Shown: positions 45,330-56,484 of the stretch, piece by piece
How positions within the stretch are numbered: the stretch's first letter is position 1
Layout of the letters: each line of letters begins with the position of its first letter
Origin: Straminergon stramineum
Lineage: Eukaryota; Streptophyta; Bryopsida; Hypnales; Calliergonaceae
Direction of reading: 5' to 3'
Assembly: GCA_963920665.1 (NCBI GenBank)
Contig: OY987273.1
Location: forward strand, 4,962,501 to 5,026,500
DNA: 64,000 nt
The notes under the pieces: generated by a model
Seen by the model: only the letters and a program-made list of their open reading frames with translations
The model's database searches: none
What the model was told of the DNA's origin: nothing
Position numbers and translations under genes: made by a program

Positions 45330-47570
45330 CTACTTTGTTTAGCCCCTTCTCCAAGTACTACTCATGTGGTTGCTCCCCCCACATGTGCTTCATGAAGTAG
45401 AAAAAATATCTTTTGAAAGAGATTTCATATTTCTTCTATCTAAGTTGCTCCATCAATGTTTTCCTCTACCCATTCCCCGAAAACAACCAAAACAATTCAT
45501 GTATCCACTAAAGTGCCATTAATCCATTTCCTTATATAATTGTGCAATTAGTTGGCTTTTAATTCTCTAAATTTTGGTTTAATGACCTTTCCACATCCCA
45601 TTAAAGGTCGCCTTTCCCCACATGTGCCCCTCCTAGAGAATATTATTAATTCATAAAAATGACTTTTCTTCCATCCAAAAGTCGCCCTCAGATTTGTAGT
45701 TTCCCTTGGATCCACATGCATCCCTTCAGGAGAAAACATTCACTTAAGAATGTAACCTTCTTCCACCCAAAGTCACCCTTCTATTTGTATGCATTCCTTT
45801 AAGAGAAATATTAAAAAGATGACCTTTCTTAAAGAGATGGCATTTTAAAGAGATACCTCTTAAAGAGATGACCTTTCTTCCACTCGAAGTCGCCATTGAA
45901 CTCGCAGTCATCCATAGACCCACATGCACCCCTTCAGGAGAAAATTATTCGCTTAAAAAGATGACCTTTCTTCCACTTGAAGTTGTTGTTGGATCCGGGG
46001 TTGCCCTTGGACCCACATGTGCCCCTTTAGAGAAAAAAATGTTTGTTTAAGAATATGACCTTTCTTCCACCCAAAGTTGCCATTGGACTCCATGACCCAC
46101 AATCACCCATGGACCTATATGCACCCCTTTGGAAGAAAAATTGTTTGCTTAACCCCTAAATGTATTTGACTATGTTTTCATCAAAAACGCTCCAAAACTG
46201 CCATTTCTAGAACAAGTACCATATTTTAGAAAAAATACATTTTTGGACAAATGTAACCATAGGATCTTGTAGGGCGTTGGTTTGGGAAGATGTGGAATTT
46301 TTTTGAAAATTTCCACCATGTGGATTGCAAGATATCAACATTTGAAGTGACAAAAAGCCTTTTGTTGGCCCTGCAAAATCCCAGGCAGCTACACTTCACA
46401 GGGCCATATCATTATGAAAAAATGTCCAAAATGGTTGTAATTCTTTGGATTCATTCATCAAGTCATGTTGGCTACATGCTTGAAAAATTTTATATCATTT
46501 AGAATTGTACAACATATAGGAAAAAAATAAGTAAGTGGAAAGAAGTAGAGAATGATTCAAAATACTAAATTGTTAATAATTTATTTATGGAATTGGAAAA
46601 TGCCAATCCCAATGTTTGTAATGTTGTAATAAACAATCTACACCTCATGCTTTAATTTTTTTCCAAAAATATTAAAAATTGAGTTAAATAAAGGTCTTCA
46701 AAGTTTATTTTAGAGTAGAGATTCCATTACTACTCACAACTAAAATTCTTCATAACTTTCATCTCATAAATCAAAATAGAATTATTCAAAGCTTTCCACA
46801 TATATATAAATCTAGAAAACCAATTTCAAATTTTTATTTTAAAAAAAAGTGATTTTTAAAGAAGTTTTTTTTGCTACCCAGGCTGCCCACTAAGCAATGA
46901 AAACTACGTGTCATACAATAACTTTTTAACCATGTATTCAAAATTTATGAAAATTGTTGGGCCTTAAAGCCACTCCTCGGGCACATGTTGTGCGAAAATT
47001 TCATAGAAATAAAATAAAAATTCCATTCGTAGTGAGCTACTTGAAATTGCTATGTTGCCAAAAAACACCACTTGGTCCTTTAGGAGTTAAGGATGACCTT
47101 TCTTCCACCTAAAGTCACCAATAGACCGTTGGTCTCCCTTGGACCCACATGTGCCTTTTGGGAAGAAAAATTGTTTGCTTAAAAAGATGACCTTTCTTCC
47201 ACTCAAAGTCATTGTTGGGCCCACGTTCACCCTTAGATCTAAGGTTGCCTTTAGACTCACATGCACTCTTCTGGGAGAAAATTTTTTTGCTCAAGAAGAT
47301 GACCTTTATTTCACCCAAAGTCAGCCTTACCTACATGCACTCATTTGGAAGAAGATTTGTTTGTTTAAAGAGATGACCTTTCTTACAATTGTAGTTGCCC
47401 CTTCTACAGTCACCTTTATGCACATGCATCCTTTGAAGGAGATCATTTGTTTCTTCAAGGGAATTGACCTTCCTCCTTCTAGCGGAAGCCTTCTTGAGGT
47501 TGCCCTCATATGCATGCCACGCATTTTTTGAGGAAGACAAAATTCTCTTGAAGGAGTTAAGGACTAATAT
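45330..47570. repeat. Minisatellite, ~70-110-bp units (GATGACCTTTCTTCCAC)
   Basis: The core GATGACCTTTCTTCCACCC and AAAGTCGCC... recurs at about 45660, 45745, 45869, 45959, 46055, 47092, 47186, 47298, 47372 and 47462. It is followed by GGACCCACATGCACCCCTTT and AGGAGAAAAATT-GTTTGCTTAA. A 934-bp MITE is inserted at 46153-47086. Frames on either strand across it are repeat artefacts. Confidence 0.7.
46153..47086 (+). mobile_element. TTAA MITE family 1, copy 1 (934 bp)
   Basis: It is flanked by TTAA (46149-46152 and 47087-47090). The ends are CCCCTAAATG and, reverse-complemented, CTCCTAAAGG. It is inserted in a minisatellite unit: the joined flanks GTTTGCTTAA/GGATGACC match intact units such as GTTTGCTTAAAAAGATGACC at 47172-47191, an internal empty site. 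It has the same length (934 bp) and near-identical interior as 55055-55988. The TTAA target and CCC-type ends are piggyBac-like. No transposase is encoded. Confidence 0.8.
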
Positions 47571-47579
47571 TTTATATTA

Positions 47580-48620
47580 ATCATTCATCAATGTATTGTA
47601 ACATTGACTTTACATATACTAAATAAAGGATGATGATTTGAAGAAGAACTTGTCCTATTATTTAATGCAATTTTCAAAGATTCATCCTATTTATCTACTA
47701 CTCGTGATGTTTATTTGAAAAAAAATAGTGGGTGGAGATTTAAGTTATGACTTCTCTTTTTCATTCTCACAATTTTTTGAGAATCCTCCTAATTATGAAT
47801 TATTTATAACTTTGATCTAATAATAAAAATATTGGATTGATATTTAAGTCAGAACTTATCCATTAGTTTTTGCAATTCTCAAAGAATCATCCTCTTGATA
47901 TATTATTTATCCTATTGATTTAGAAATAAAAAATAATGGGTGAAGATTCAACTAAGAACTTCTTGATTTATTTTTTGAAATTCTCAAAGACTCATTCTAT
48001 TCATTCAAGTATTATTTATCACATTAATATAAAATTAAAAAGATAAAGGGTGGAGACTAAAGTATAAATTTTTCTATTTAATTTTTGCAAATTTCCAAGA
48101 CTCCTTCATATAATCAATTATTTTTCACTTTAATTATATAAGTTAAAAATTAAAGGTGAAGATTTAAATAGAAAATTTCCTACTTCATTTTTTTAATTTT
48201 CTAGAATTTTTTCTAATTTTGAATTGTTTTTCACTTAAATCTTATAGATAAAAAATAAATGGTAGAAATTTAAGTAAAAATTACTCAATCTATTTACAAT
48301 GAAAAAAACTCATTCTAATCAAGTATTATTTAGTACAAAAAAGTCTAATATTAAAAATATAGAATGGACATTTCAAGAAAAAAATTGTAATCAATTTTTG
48401 CAATTTTTGAAGAGTTTGCCTAATAATGAATTATTTTTCAATTTGATTTTACAAAGAAAAACTATTGGCTAGAGATTTGAGTAATAACTTTTCCATTTAT
48501 TTTTGAGAATTGAAAAAAATCTCATCCTAATCAAGTATTAATTGTTATACTAAAGTAAAGATTAAAAAATTTGAATGGATGTTAAAGGAAAAACTCTTTT
48601 ATTCATTTTTACAAGCCTTG
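47580..48620 (+). repeat. ~105-bp satellite-like array, plus orientation
   Basis: About nine diverged units are marked by GGTGGAGATTTAAGT-like blocks at about 47731, 47834, 47940, 48050, 48152, 48251, 48362, 48467 and 48577 (spacing 99-111 bp). Each is followed by a GAACTT.CC.ATTTATTTTTGCAA-like stretch and TCTCAAAGA.TC. It is AT-rich and not coding. Confidence 0.65.
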
Positions 48621-48624
48621 TTAA

Positions 48625-51290
48625 GAAAAGGTGATGCTCCCGTGATGAGGGAACCTTGGTGGATTGTGGGGAATGCATGATTGGCAAGGAGCGGGGGGAG
48701 TCATCGCCAAAACTTTTACTCAAACAACTCAAGAAATCACATGGTGTAGGAATCTTACACCTCATTCAAGTATTACAATGTTTACATTCTCTTTGCTCAA
48801 TCCTCGAGCATATGGTTGGGTTCTTTGAGAACTTCTGCTATGGACCATAGACATCACAGTCCACTTTGCTAGCCAAGCCAAACCTTCAATTCAGTGGTGG
48901 AGATGCTAATTAGAAGGCGGTGAAGGCCCATCTTATTGGTAAGAATTTTTCCTTGTCTCTGCTACTCTACTAGTATTTCGAGCAAATTAAATATCATGCT
49001 AGTAATTAGGCATATGCAACTTGGGGCATATACAATGTGTAACAGATGCAAGTTGAAAGGTTGCCAAAGTAGGTCTTGCCAAACAAGGATTGAGATGATC
49101 TCTTCTATTCTTTGTGGTTTAAGACTAGCTGATTCCTAAAACTAGAAATTGGCATCAGTTGGGGATTCACCATCTACATCTCCAAATGTATATTTCTTAT
49201 TCTACAAAGCTTGTGTTTGATAGCAAGTCAATTTGCTTTTGTTTACTAATTCTTTGTGTAACTATACATGCATGCCCTATTGAAGCAACAAAGCAAAGAC
49301 CATCTACAATGGTAGGTGAAGATCACCAACTTGCATTGGCTTTGGCTTTTGGCTGAGGCTCAGCTTTAAGTTGATCAAGAGCTTGCAAGATGCTCGTGAG
49401 CAAATTTGACCCTGGATTATTGTTAGATTTGGGATATTGATTGTGAGAGGGATTTTTGTTCCCATATTTGTCCCATGAAAATTTTAGGGTTTCGTGTATT
49501 ATTCTAAAGATTAGTGATTTGGGTTCAATAATTTTTTAAGTAGGTGAACAAATTTCCTTGCATCATTCAAGAGCAAAGGGGATTTGATTACTATTTGAAA
49601 GTTTATTTTCAGGATTTGTAAAGGGATTGGATGTGTGATATTATAGATTAAGTTTGTATGGATTGACCAAGCATAGAATCGCAAGCAACGGGAACTATCA
49701 GATTTGTCAATTTGTTTATTTGCACATTTCACTGTCTTTTTACTTTTAGATTTTCTTTTATATGTGTGGAGAATTCATCCAACAATTGTAATTTTGGATC
49801 ACTTGAATAATGGACATTTTCGAGTTTCATCAAACTAGCTCTATTAATCACCAAAGCATCACAAGTTTGTACAAGACAATATTGTTTCATAGGTATGCAG
49901 GCTACATTTGACATAGTTTGATTTCTTATTTGGCGAGACCCAAAATTGATCTAGGTTGTCTAGACATAATAATTTCTATACTTGGGAATCACTCTTTATA
50001 GACCAATGTGTTGCATTGACAACGTGTTTCAATAGAGAGCATTGACGTGAACATTAACTATAAACTAAGTGGCATAAAATATATGTATAATTTTATTTCA
50101 CTTCCTTGTTAGGGTGGTCAATGTAGCTTACAAAATCAGTATGCTCAAACTTTGGATATGTCCCAATGTCTTATGATGAGTATGTGACAAATATGACAAA
50201 GTATGTATCATCATTTCTTTTGTTCTCCATTAACAATTCATATAATTTTGGTTAGATCATTTGTTTTTGTTATGTTAGTTAAACACTAACAATGCATTTG
50301 TCACTAGCAAAGACGGTGAATGGCCTCATCACATCAAATTGCAAGTTGCTACCAATTATATAAAGCTACTCCTCCTTTAAAGAAACTTTGTTTTTCTCTC
50401 AACCCTTAGTTATTTGGTAGCTAACACATTGGATTCAATAGTCACAAGAAAATCTTTTATCAAATTCAACAAGATGTTACAAGGTTGCAATTTTATTCTT
50501 ATGCCACTATAGTCGTGTCTTTTGAGAAGGAAACAAGAGAGCAATAGCTTTTCTTTTCATAGAGTCTAAATGCAAATTTTGGAGTAAGTGCAATATGGAG
50601 TGAAATTTCTTTGATTGCATCCTTCAAGGGCACTTGCTTTGTTGAGAATATGCCCACTAAGAGGAAATCAACTTGAGGTTTGTACCCTCTATTTTCTTGG
50701 TTGTTGGTTTGTGTGTTGTATTTCTATGTGACGAGGGTTAGGAGAAGGAACCCGTTTACTAAAAACGAAAATTAATTCTCGAAACATAATGATATTCTTG
50801 TGCTCAAATTTTCTATAGTAGTATCAAGTTATTAACTCTTAGATGGGATGTAACTTTGCAAAAACGTCTCGATGGACAATGTTTCATTGTAAGCATGTGA
50901 AGTATTTGAAATATCATCACATATAAAACACAAGGAGGTTCAACCCAAGGTAAAAGTGAGATAGAGGAATACATACAAATCCATGATGGTCCTATTCTCA
51001 ACCGAGGGTCAGAAAATGTTGCAAATCCTTGTGAGGTCAAGAGGGAGATTTTAACAAACAAGAAATTTAATGTGAACTGCTTGAAGACAATTGAAGTGAA
51101 GCCAAATTTATTATCTCACTATATACTTTGAATTTGTTACAGAGATATATTTGAGCTTTTGGGTGGACATTCACTACAACTCATTATATCCCCTTAAAGG
51201 TAGTTTTCTTACGAATGGGTTTGGTTGGTGAAACATAATCATTAGAGTCAGAGGCCACTCCTTGTCCACTTTAAAGACCAATATTAATAC
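48625..51290. other. No recognised gene
   Basis: Short frames only (48656-48850, 48936-49356, 50813-51061), none with a domain I know. Sequence at 48630-49400 is less AT-rich and could be remains of a retroelement, but I see no reverse transcriptase, integrase or primer-binding motif. Confidence 0.35.
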
Positions 51291-51296
51291 CTCTAG

Positions 51297-52009
51297 GGTC
51301 ATTGCAAGAAACACCATCCATTTTTTGTAGTGTTTTCTTTAGTATTCTTGTTTTTTTCGGGAGTACTTATAATTAGAAAAATAATCTTTAAAAAATGGAA
51401 AAAATATTTTTAATGTATAAACCTTTAAAAAGAAGGTACCCTAGGAAGGAAAACTGTAGAAAAATTCTCTAAGTAGGAGAACTAAAAAAGTGCCAATTCC
51501 CATGAAAATTGGCACTCTCACATTTTTATTTGTAATAAATAGAAAAAGAATTTATTTTTAAATTAAAAATTGGCCATTTGGGAAGAGTTGATGAAGATGA
51601 TATTTCAATAAACGAATGATATTAGAACCATCTTCAATGTTCAAAAATTGTGCACAATAGGAGAGTTGTTTGTACTCATGTGGAGGACATAAAATAATAT
51701 ATTTTCAAATTTCCTTTGGTAGATATATGCTTTACTAATATACAAACAGACCATGAAAGTTTCAACTCTAGATCATAAAATTTGGGGACTTCTAATGTAG
51801 TGAAAACCCCTAAACTGCACTTTGTGACAAATTAACAAAAAAGATTTTTTTTTAATTTCTAAAAAATAAGGGATGTGATTAACATCAAGTTAGACATGTT
51901 CTATATAAATTTCATGTTCATTGAAATTGTGCTTCAAAAGTTATAGCAAATAACAAAAGCATCACTGTCATTGTGACGGAAAATAGGACTGGTGTTTCTT
52001 GCAATGACC
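51297..52009. mobile_element. MITE with 21-bp terminal inverted repeats (~713 bp)
   Basis: The left end GGTCATTGCAAGAAACACCA is the reverse complement of the right end (52009 leftwards), exact over 20-21 bp. CTCTAG lies on both sides (51291-51296 and 52010-52015), a 6-bp direct repeat; the border could shift by one or two bases because of the G-run. The interior is AT-rich and non-coding. The superfamily is uncertain. Confidence 0.75.
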
Positions 52010-52531
52010 CTCTAGTCTTTTGAAGGAACTTTGTACCTTTTTATGAATTTATGGCTTGTGTTGAGATAATGTCAATTTCAATCCCTTAGTCTGATGAATA
52101 CATCACAATAGTCTCTAAAAGTCTCTCCTCACTAATCATCAATAGTTTTAGCATTTTAAAGTTAATATATATTGTTACCAATATGATGTTACAATGTTGA
52201 TTTAGTCTTTCTTTTGACATTGGCATAATGACATTTTAGAATGTATTGAATAAATTCATTATTGATTGAACATTGAAACTTTTGATAATGTGTAGATAGG
52301 AACTTTTGTGATGTTAGCAATTGATGACAATCTTTGCATCCAATTGTTTCCATTGTAAACTATCATGACCTTTGCCACATCCCGTTGATGGATGAATGAA
52401 TTGATAGATGAATTAAAGAATTTATGATGATTATGTCATGACCTTCATGTTATAGCCTTTGATGAATAAATGCATTGATGGATAAACGAATCCATGATGA
52501 AATGTGCACTAGTAGACAAGCAAAGATTGCC

Positions 52532-52710
52532 TAGAGATAGATATCTCCAGCTGGTAGATTTGTGCATTGGAGATAGACAACTCCAATTGGATGACAAGGG
52601 CACTAGAGTGCTTGGAGATAGATATCTTGAAACAATGGATCTATGCAATGGAGTTAGACAACTCCCAAATGAAGACAAGTGGTTGGAACTTGGAGTTAGA
52701 CAACTCCAAG
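52532..52710. repeat. Five GGAG(A/T)TAGA..CTCC dyad repeats
   Basis: Copies are at 52532-52550, 52567-52587, 52612-52629, 52649-52667 and 52690-52710, about 35-45 bp apart. The last reads TTGGAGTTAGACAACTCCAA, with 8-bp self-complementary arms around AGAC. The first reads GAGATAGATATCTCC, with arms changed on both sides but still complementary. Confidence 0.7.
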
Positions 52711-52941
52711 TAGAAGATCAAGATCTAGATAAAATGTAATTTAGAGAAGTACAACTAAGATTTTTACTTTAGTAGATGGTTCTAGATAGAACCAAGAACA
52801 TAAAGCTAAGGATAGAAAGAGAAGTCTTAGTCTATCTTAAAGACTAATAGTCTTTATTGATAGTCTCTAATATATAAAGTGGAGCTCAAGGGTGAGGAGA
52901 CACTCTTTGGAGATTGATCTTTCTTCATGGTTGGTTAGTTT

Positions 52942-53060
52942 GAGCTCTTTGTAAAAGCATTCTTATTAATAAGTATATTCTGTGTTTGTTTTTAGAGCTC
53001 TTTGTAAAAGCATTCTTATTAATAAGTATATTTTGTGTTTGTTTTTAGAGTTCTTTGTAA
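52942..53060 (+). repeat. 53-bp tandem repeat (2 copies plus a partial)
   Basis: The unit starts GAGCTCTTTGTAAAAGC at 52942 and again at 52995; a partial third (GAGTTCTTTGTAA) starts at 53048. The two full copies differ at one position (TATATTCTG versus TATATTTTG), so the duplication is recent. Confidence 0.85.
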
Positions 53061-53099
53061 TTTAAAGTTATAAGCCGTGGGAGGTTTGTAACATAAATG

Positions 53100-54340
53100 C
53101 TCTTGGTGTTCTTTGTGCTATTTGTTGATTTAGGATATCTTCATTTGGTTTGTTGAATTTGATGCTTAGGAGGCTATTGTTCAGATTTGTGGATTATGAA
53201 AAAAAATTCTAATTGTCTTTTTGAAAGAAATGGTAAACATAATACAAAGTAATTATAAATTTATGGATTTTGTAATTTTAGTATTAATTGCAATTGGAAG
53301 TGACGTTGTTTATTCTCTAGTATTAGGTAGAGAAGATATGTTGACTAATATGCATTTAACATTTCTAACAAGCATTGTGCTTCTTTCCCTTGGCCATACT
53401 AGGATTCTGATTCAACAATAGTGGTAGTTAATTTGTACTCATTTCATGTTTTGGTTTTGTCTAGGTGTCCTGTTATTTCATACTCCTACTTCAAAATTAG
53501 CAAGGCAATTTGTATGTCTAGATTTTGTAATGATTAGATTTCTTATTATGGAAATTGGTGAACATTGGATTGCACAGATTATTTGTATATTTTAGAATAG
53601 TTATACAAGGTGAACAAACTCCTCAAAAGTTTATGAAGCTCAAAAGATATTGAATATCATATGAATTTCGAAGCTATTTTCACTTCCTATTTTCTCTTTC
53701 TTTATTTTTTCTTTTGTTTTTCATTTTCTTGATTTTGGTTTTGGTGTAATTTCTTTTGCTTTGATACCATAAGTCTTATACAAGGATAAAATTCAATTTG
53801 AAACTAGGCCATAATAATTTGGAAAATTAGATACATAGCCAAACAATGGGGTTTTGAGTAGAAGTCACCTTGTAGAGTGACCATCATAGATATTGTTTGT
53901 TTTGTGGCATTCATTATGTCTATGTAAACTACACATATCCTCATCAATCTATACTAATTTCTCAGCTGGACCTATTTTATATGTTGAACCAAATGAAATG
54001 ATCCAATCATCTAGTGTAATGACTACCCAATAAAATCTTTATAAAGAGTTGAATATATATGTAATACTACAATTAGACATAAAGATGTAATATATACATG
54101 TAAATATTGCAATTAATAGCATGTGTAAGGTAGAAGAGAAGCAAAGCATTTTGTAAGTCAAAAGGATCTAGGCATTAAACATTCATTACAAATAGTCTAA
54201 AGAGAGTCTACATTGTTGCACTTACATAGCTGTTTTCAATGTTTTAGAGATAAAGACTAATAATGAAAAAAACTTCATATATAATAGATCCATCTTTCTT
54301 CAAAATATCATTTTGTAGGTGATTCTCTAGGGCCCACACG
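53100..54340. other. No recognised gene
   Basis: One hydrophobic frame (53221-53421, 66 codons, two possible membrane segments) begins with ATG but has no family I know and no supporting context. The rest is AT-rich. Confidence 0.3.
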
Positions 54341-56480
54341 TCTTGTTGCAATTTTTAAATACTCTTCCTAAATCCTAATAATGAATTATTGGTCACTTTG
54401 ATTTTACAATTAAAAACTTATGGCTAGAGACTAAGCAAGAACTTCACTAACATTTATTTTTGAGGACTTGGAAAGACTCATCCTACTTGAGTATAATTTG
54501 TCATGTTCATTTGAAAATTAAAAATAAAGCATGGAGATTTAAGTAACAACTTTCCACTTTATTTTTGTTATTCTCCAAGAGATCAATAGTTTTTTTTCTT
54601 TAATTCTATAAATAAAAATTAAAGGGTGAAGATTTAGATAAGATCTTTTTTCTATTGAATTAATAAATTTATTCAATTTTGAAAGAGTTCTCCTAATTTT
54701 GAATTATAGGTTATGTTGATCTAAAGTATAAAGGGTGGAGATTTAAATAAGAACTTATCCAATTATTTTTTGCAAATCTCAAAGAATCTAAAGCCTACTC
54801 ATCTGTCTCATCTAGTATTTATTGAGTTGATCCAAAATTAAAAAATAAAAGGTAGACATTTCAGTGAGAACTTCCCTATTGATTTTTTACAATTCTCTAA
54901 GATTCTTTATCATGAATTATTTTACACTTTGATTTAAGAAAAAAGAAGAAGAAAGGATTTTTCCTTTCAATGGAATTGGTCCATTTGTTTCAAAATATCA
55001 TTAAATAAAATAAAGTAAAAGGTGAAATTTTAAGAAAGAACTTATTCGATTTAACCCCTAAAGGTATTTGACTATGTTTTCACCAAAAACACTCCAAAAC
55101 TGTCATCTCTAGTACAAGTACCAAATTTTAGAAAAAATACATTTTTGGAAAAATGTAACTGTAGGATCTTGTAGTAATCTAGTTTGGGAAGATGTGAAAA
55201 AAATTTCAAAAATTTCCACCGTTTGGATTGCAAGATATTAGCATTTGAAGTGTCACAAAGCCATTTTTTGGCCCTATAAAAATCCGGGCAGATGCACTCC
55301 ACAAGGTCAGATCATTATGAAAAAATGTCCAAAATGGTTGTAACTCTTTGGATTCATTCTTCAAGTCATGTTGGCTACATGTTTGAAAAAATTTAGATCA
55401 TTTGGAATTGTACAACATATAGGAAAAAAATTGTAAGTTGAAAGAAGTAGAGAATGATTCAAAATACTAAATTGTTAATAATTTATTTATGGAATTTGAA
55501 AAATGACAATCCCAACAGTTAAATTGTTGTAATAAACAATCTACACCTCAGGTTTTTATTTTTTTCCAAAAATATTAAAAATTGAGTGAAATAAAGGTCT
55601 TCAAAGTTTCTTTTAGAGTAGAGATTCCATTACTACCCACAACTAAAACTCTTCATAACTTTCATCTCATAAACCAAAATGGAATGATTCAAAGCTTTTC
55701 ATGTATATAGAAATCTTAAAAATCAATTAAAAATTTTTATTTAAAAAAAAGTGATTTTTGAAGAAGTTTTTTTGGCTTCCTGGGCTGCCCACCGAGCAAT
55801 GAAAACTATGTGTCATACAATAACTTTTTAACCAAGTATTCAAAAGTTATGAAAATTGTTGGGTCTAAAAGCCACTCCTCGGGCACATGTTTTGTGAAAA
55901 TTTCAAAGAGAAAAAATAAAAATTCGATCCGTAGTGAGTTGCCTGAAATCACTATGTTGCCAAAAAACATCGTTTGGTCCTTTAGGGGTTAATTTTTGCA
56001 ATTTTCAAAGAGTCTTACTAATTTTGGATTATTTGTCACATTGATTTAAAAAAAATAGAAGGTGTAGATTTAAATAAGTACCCATTTATTTTCTTACAAA
56101 TCTCAAGTATACCATTTAGTAGCATGCATTGTCATTTCCTTAGCTCTAGAGTAGATGGTATAGAATATTCCACAACCCTTAGTAGTTAAGTGCCTAAGTA
56201 GACAAATGGAGGCTTAGTGCATTGAATAGGGTGCATGAAAGAGAGGTCTTGGGCATGAAGGCTATTGATTGTTATCAAAATCATCCTACTCATGTTTTGC
56301 TTGTTATGTTGATCTAGTTTTTTTTTAAAAGAATGGATATGTAAGTCAGAGCTTCGCTATTTATTTTTTATGATTCTTCTAGACTCTTTTTAATCATGAA
56401 TAATTTGTCACTTTGTTTTTTTTATAAATAAAAAAATAAAAGGTGGAGATTTTAGTAAGAACTTTTCTATTTACTTTTCA
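54340..56480 (+). repeat. ~105-bp satellite-like array, plus orientation (second block)
   Basis: It is the same repeat type as 47.6-48.6 kb. Blocks such as GGTGGAGATTTAAATAAGAAC occur at about 54420, 54531, 54628, 54740, 54850, 55020, 56058, 56329 and 56440. A 934-bp MITE is inserted at 55055-55988. Confidence 0.6.
55055..55988 (+). mobile_element. TTAA MITE family 1, copy 2 (934 bp)
   Basis: It is flanked by TTAA (55051-55054 and 55989-55992). The ends are CCCCTAAAGG on both sides (inverted). The joined flanks GAACTTATTCGATTTAATTTTTGCAA resemble a neighbouring array unit (GAACTTATCCAATTATTTTT at 54752), an internal empty-site comparison. It is collinear with copy 1 over the full length. Confidence 0.85.
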
Positions 56481-56484
56481 CAAG

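Larger units (their letters stand above)
52390..53090 (+). mobile_element. Solo-LTR-like promoter unit
   Basis: In order: a GATGAAT-rich part (52390-52500), five dyad repeats (52532-52710), a TATA-like TATATAAAG (about 52870-52879), a leader, and a 53-bp tandem repeat (52942-53060) containing AATAAG signals. This order of enhancer repeats, TATA box and poly(A)-like AT block is what a U3-R-U5 of a retroelement LTR looks like. I find no partner LTR or coding region in the window, so solo LTR is an inference. Confidence 0.4.

Noticed and set aside
45868..47540. Several ORFs on both strands with ACPS/HMHPL-type peptides
   Set aside because: They are translations of the minisatellite in different frames, not genes.
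53221..53421. Hydrophobic 66-codon ORF as a membrane protein
   Set aside because: AT-rich DNA easily gives hydrophobic frames; no family signal or context.
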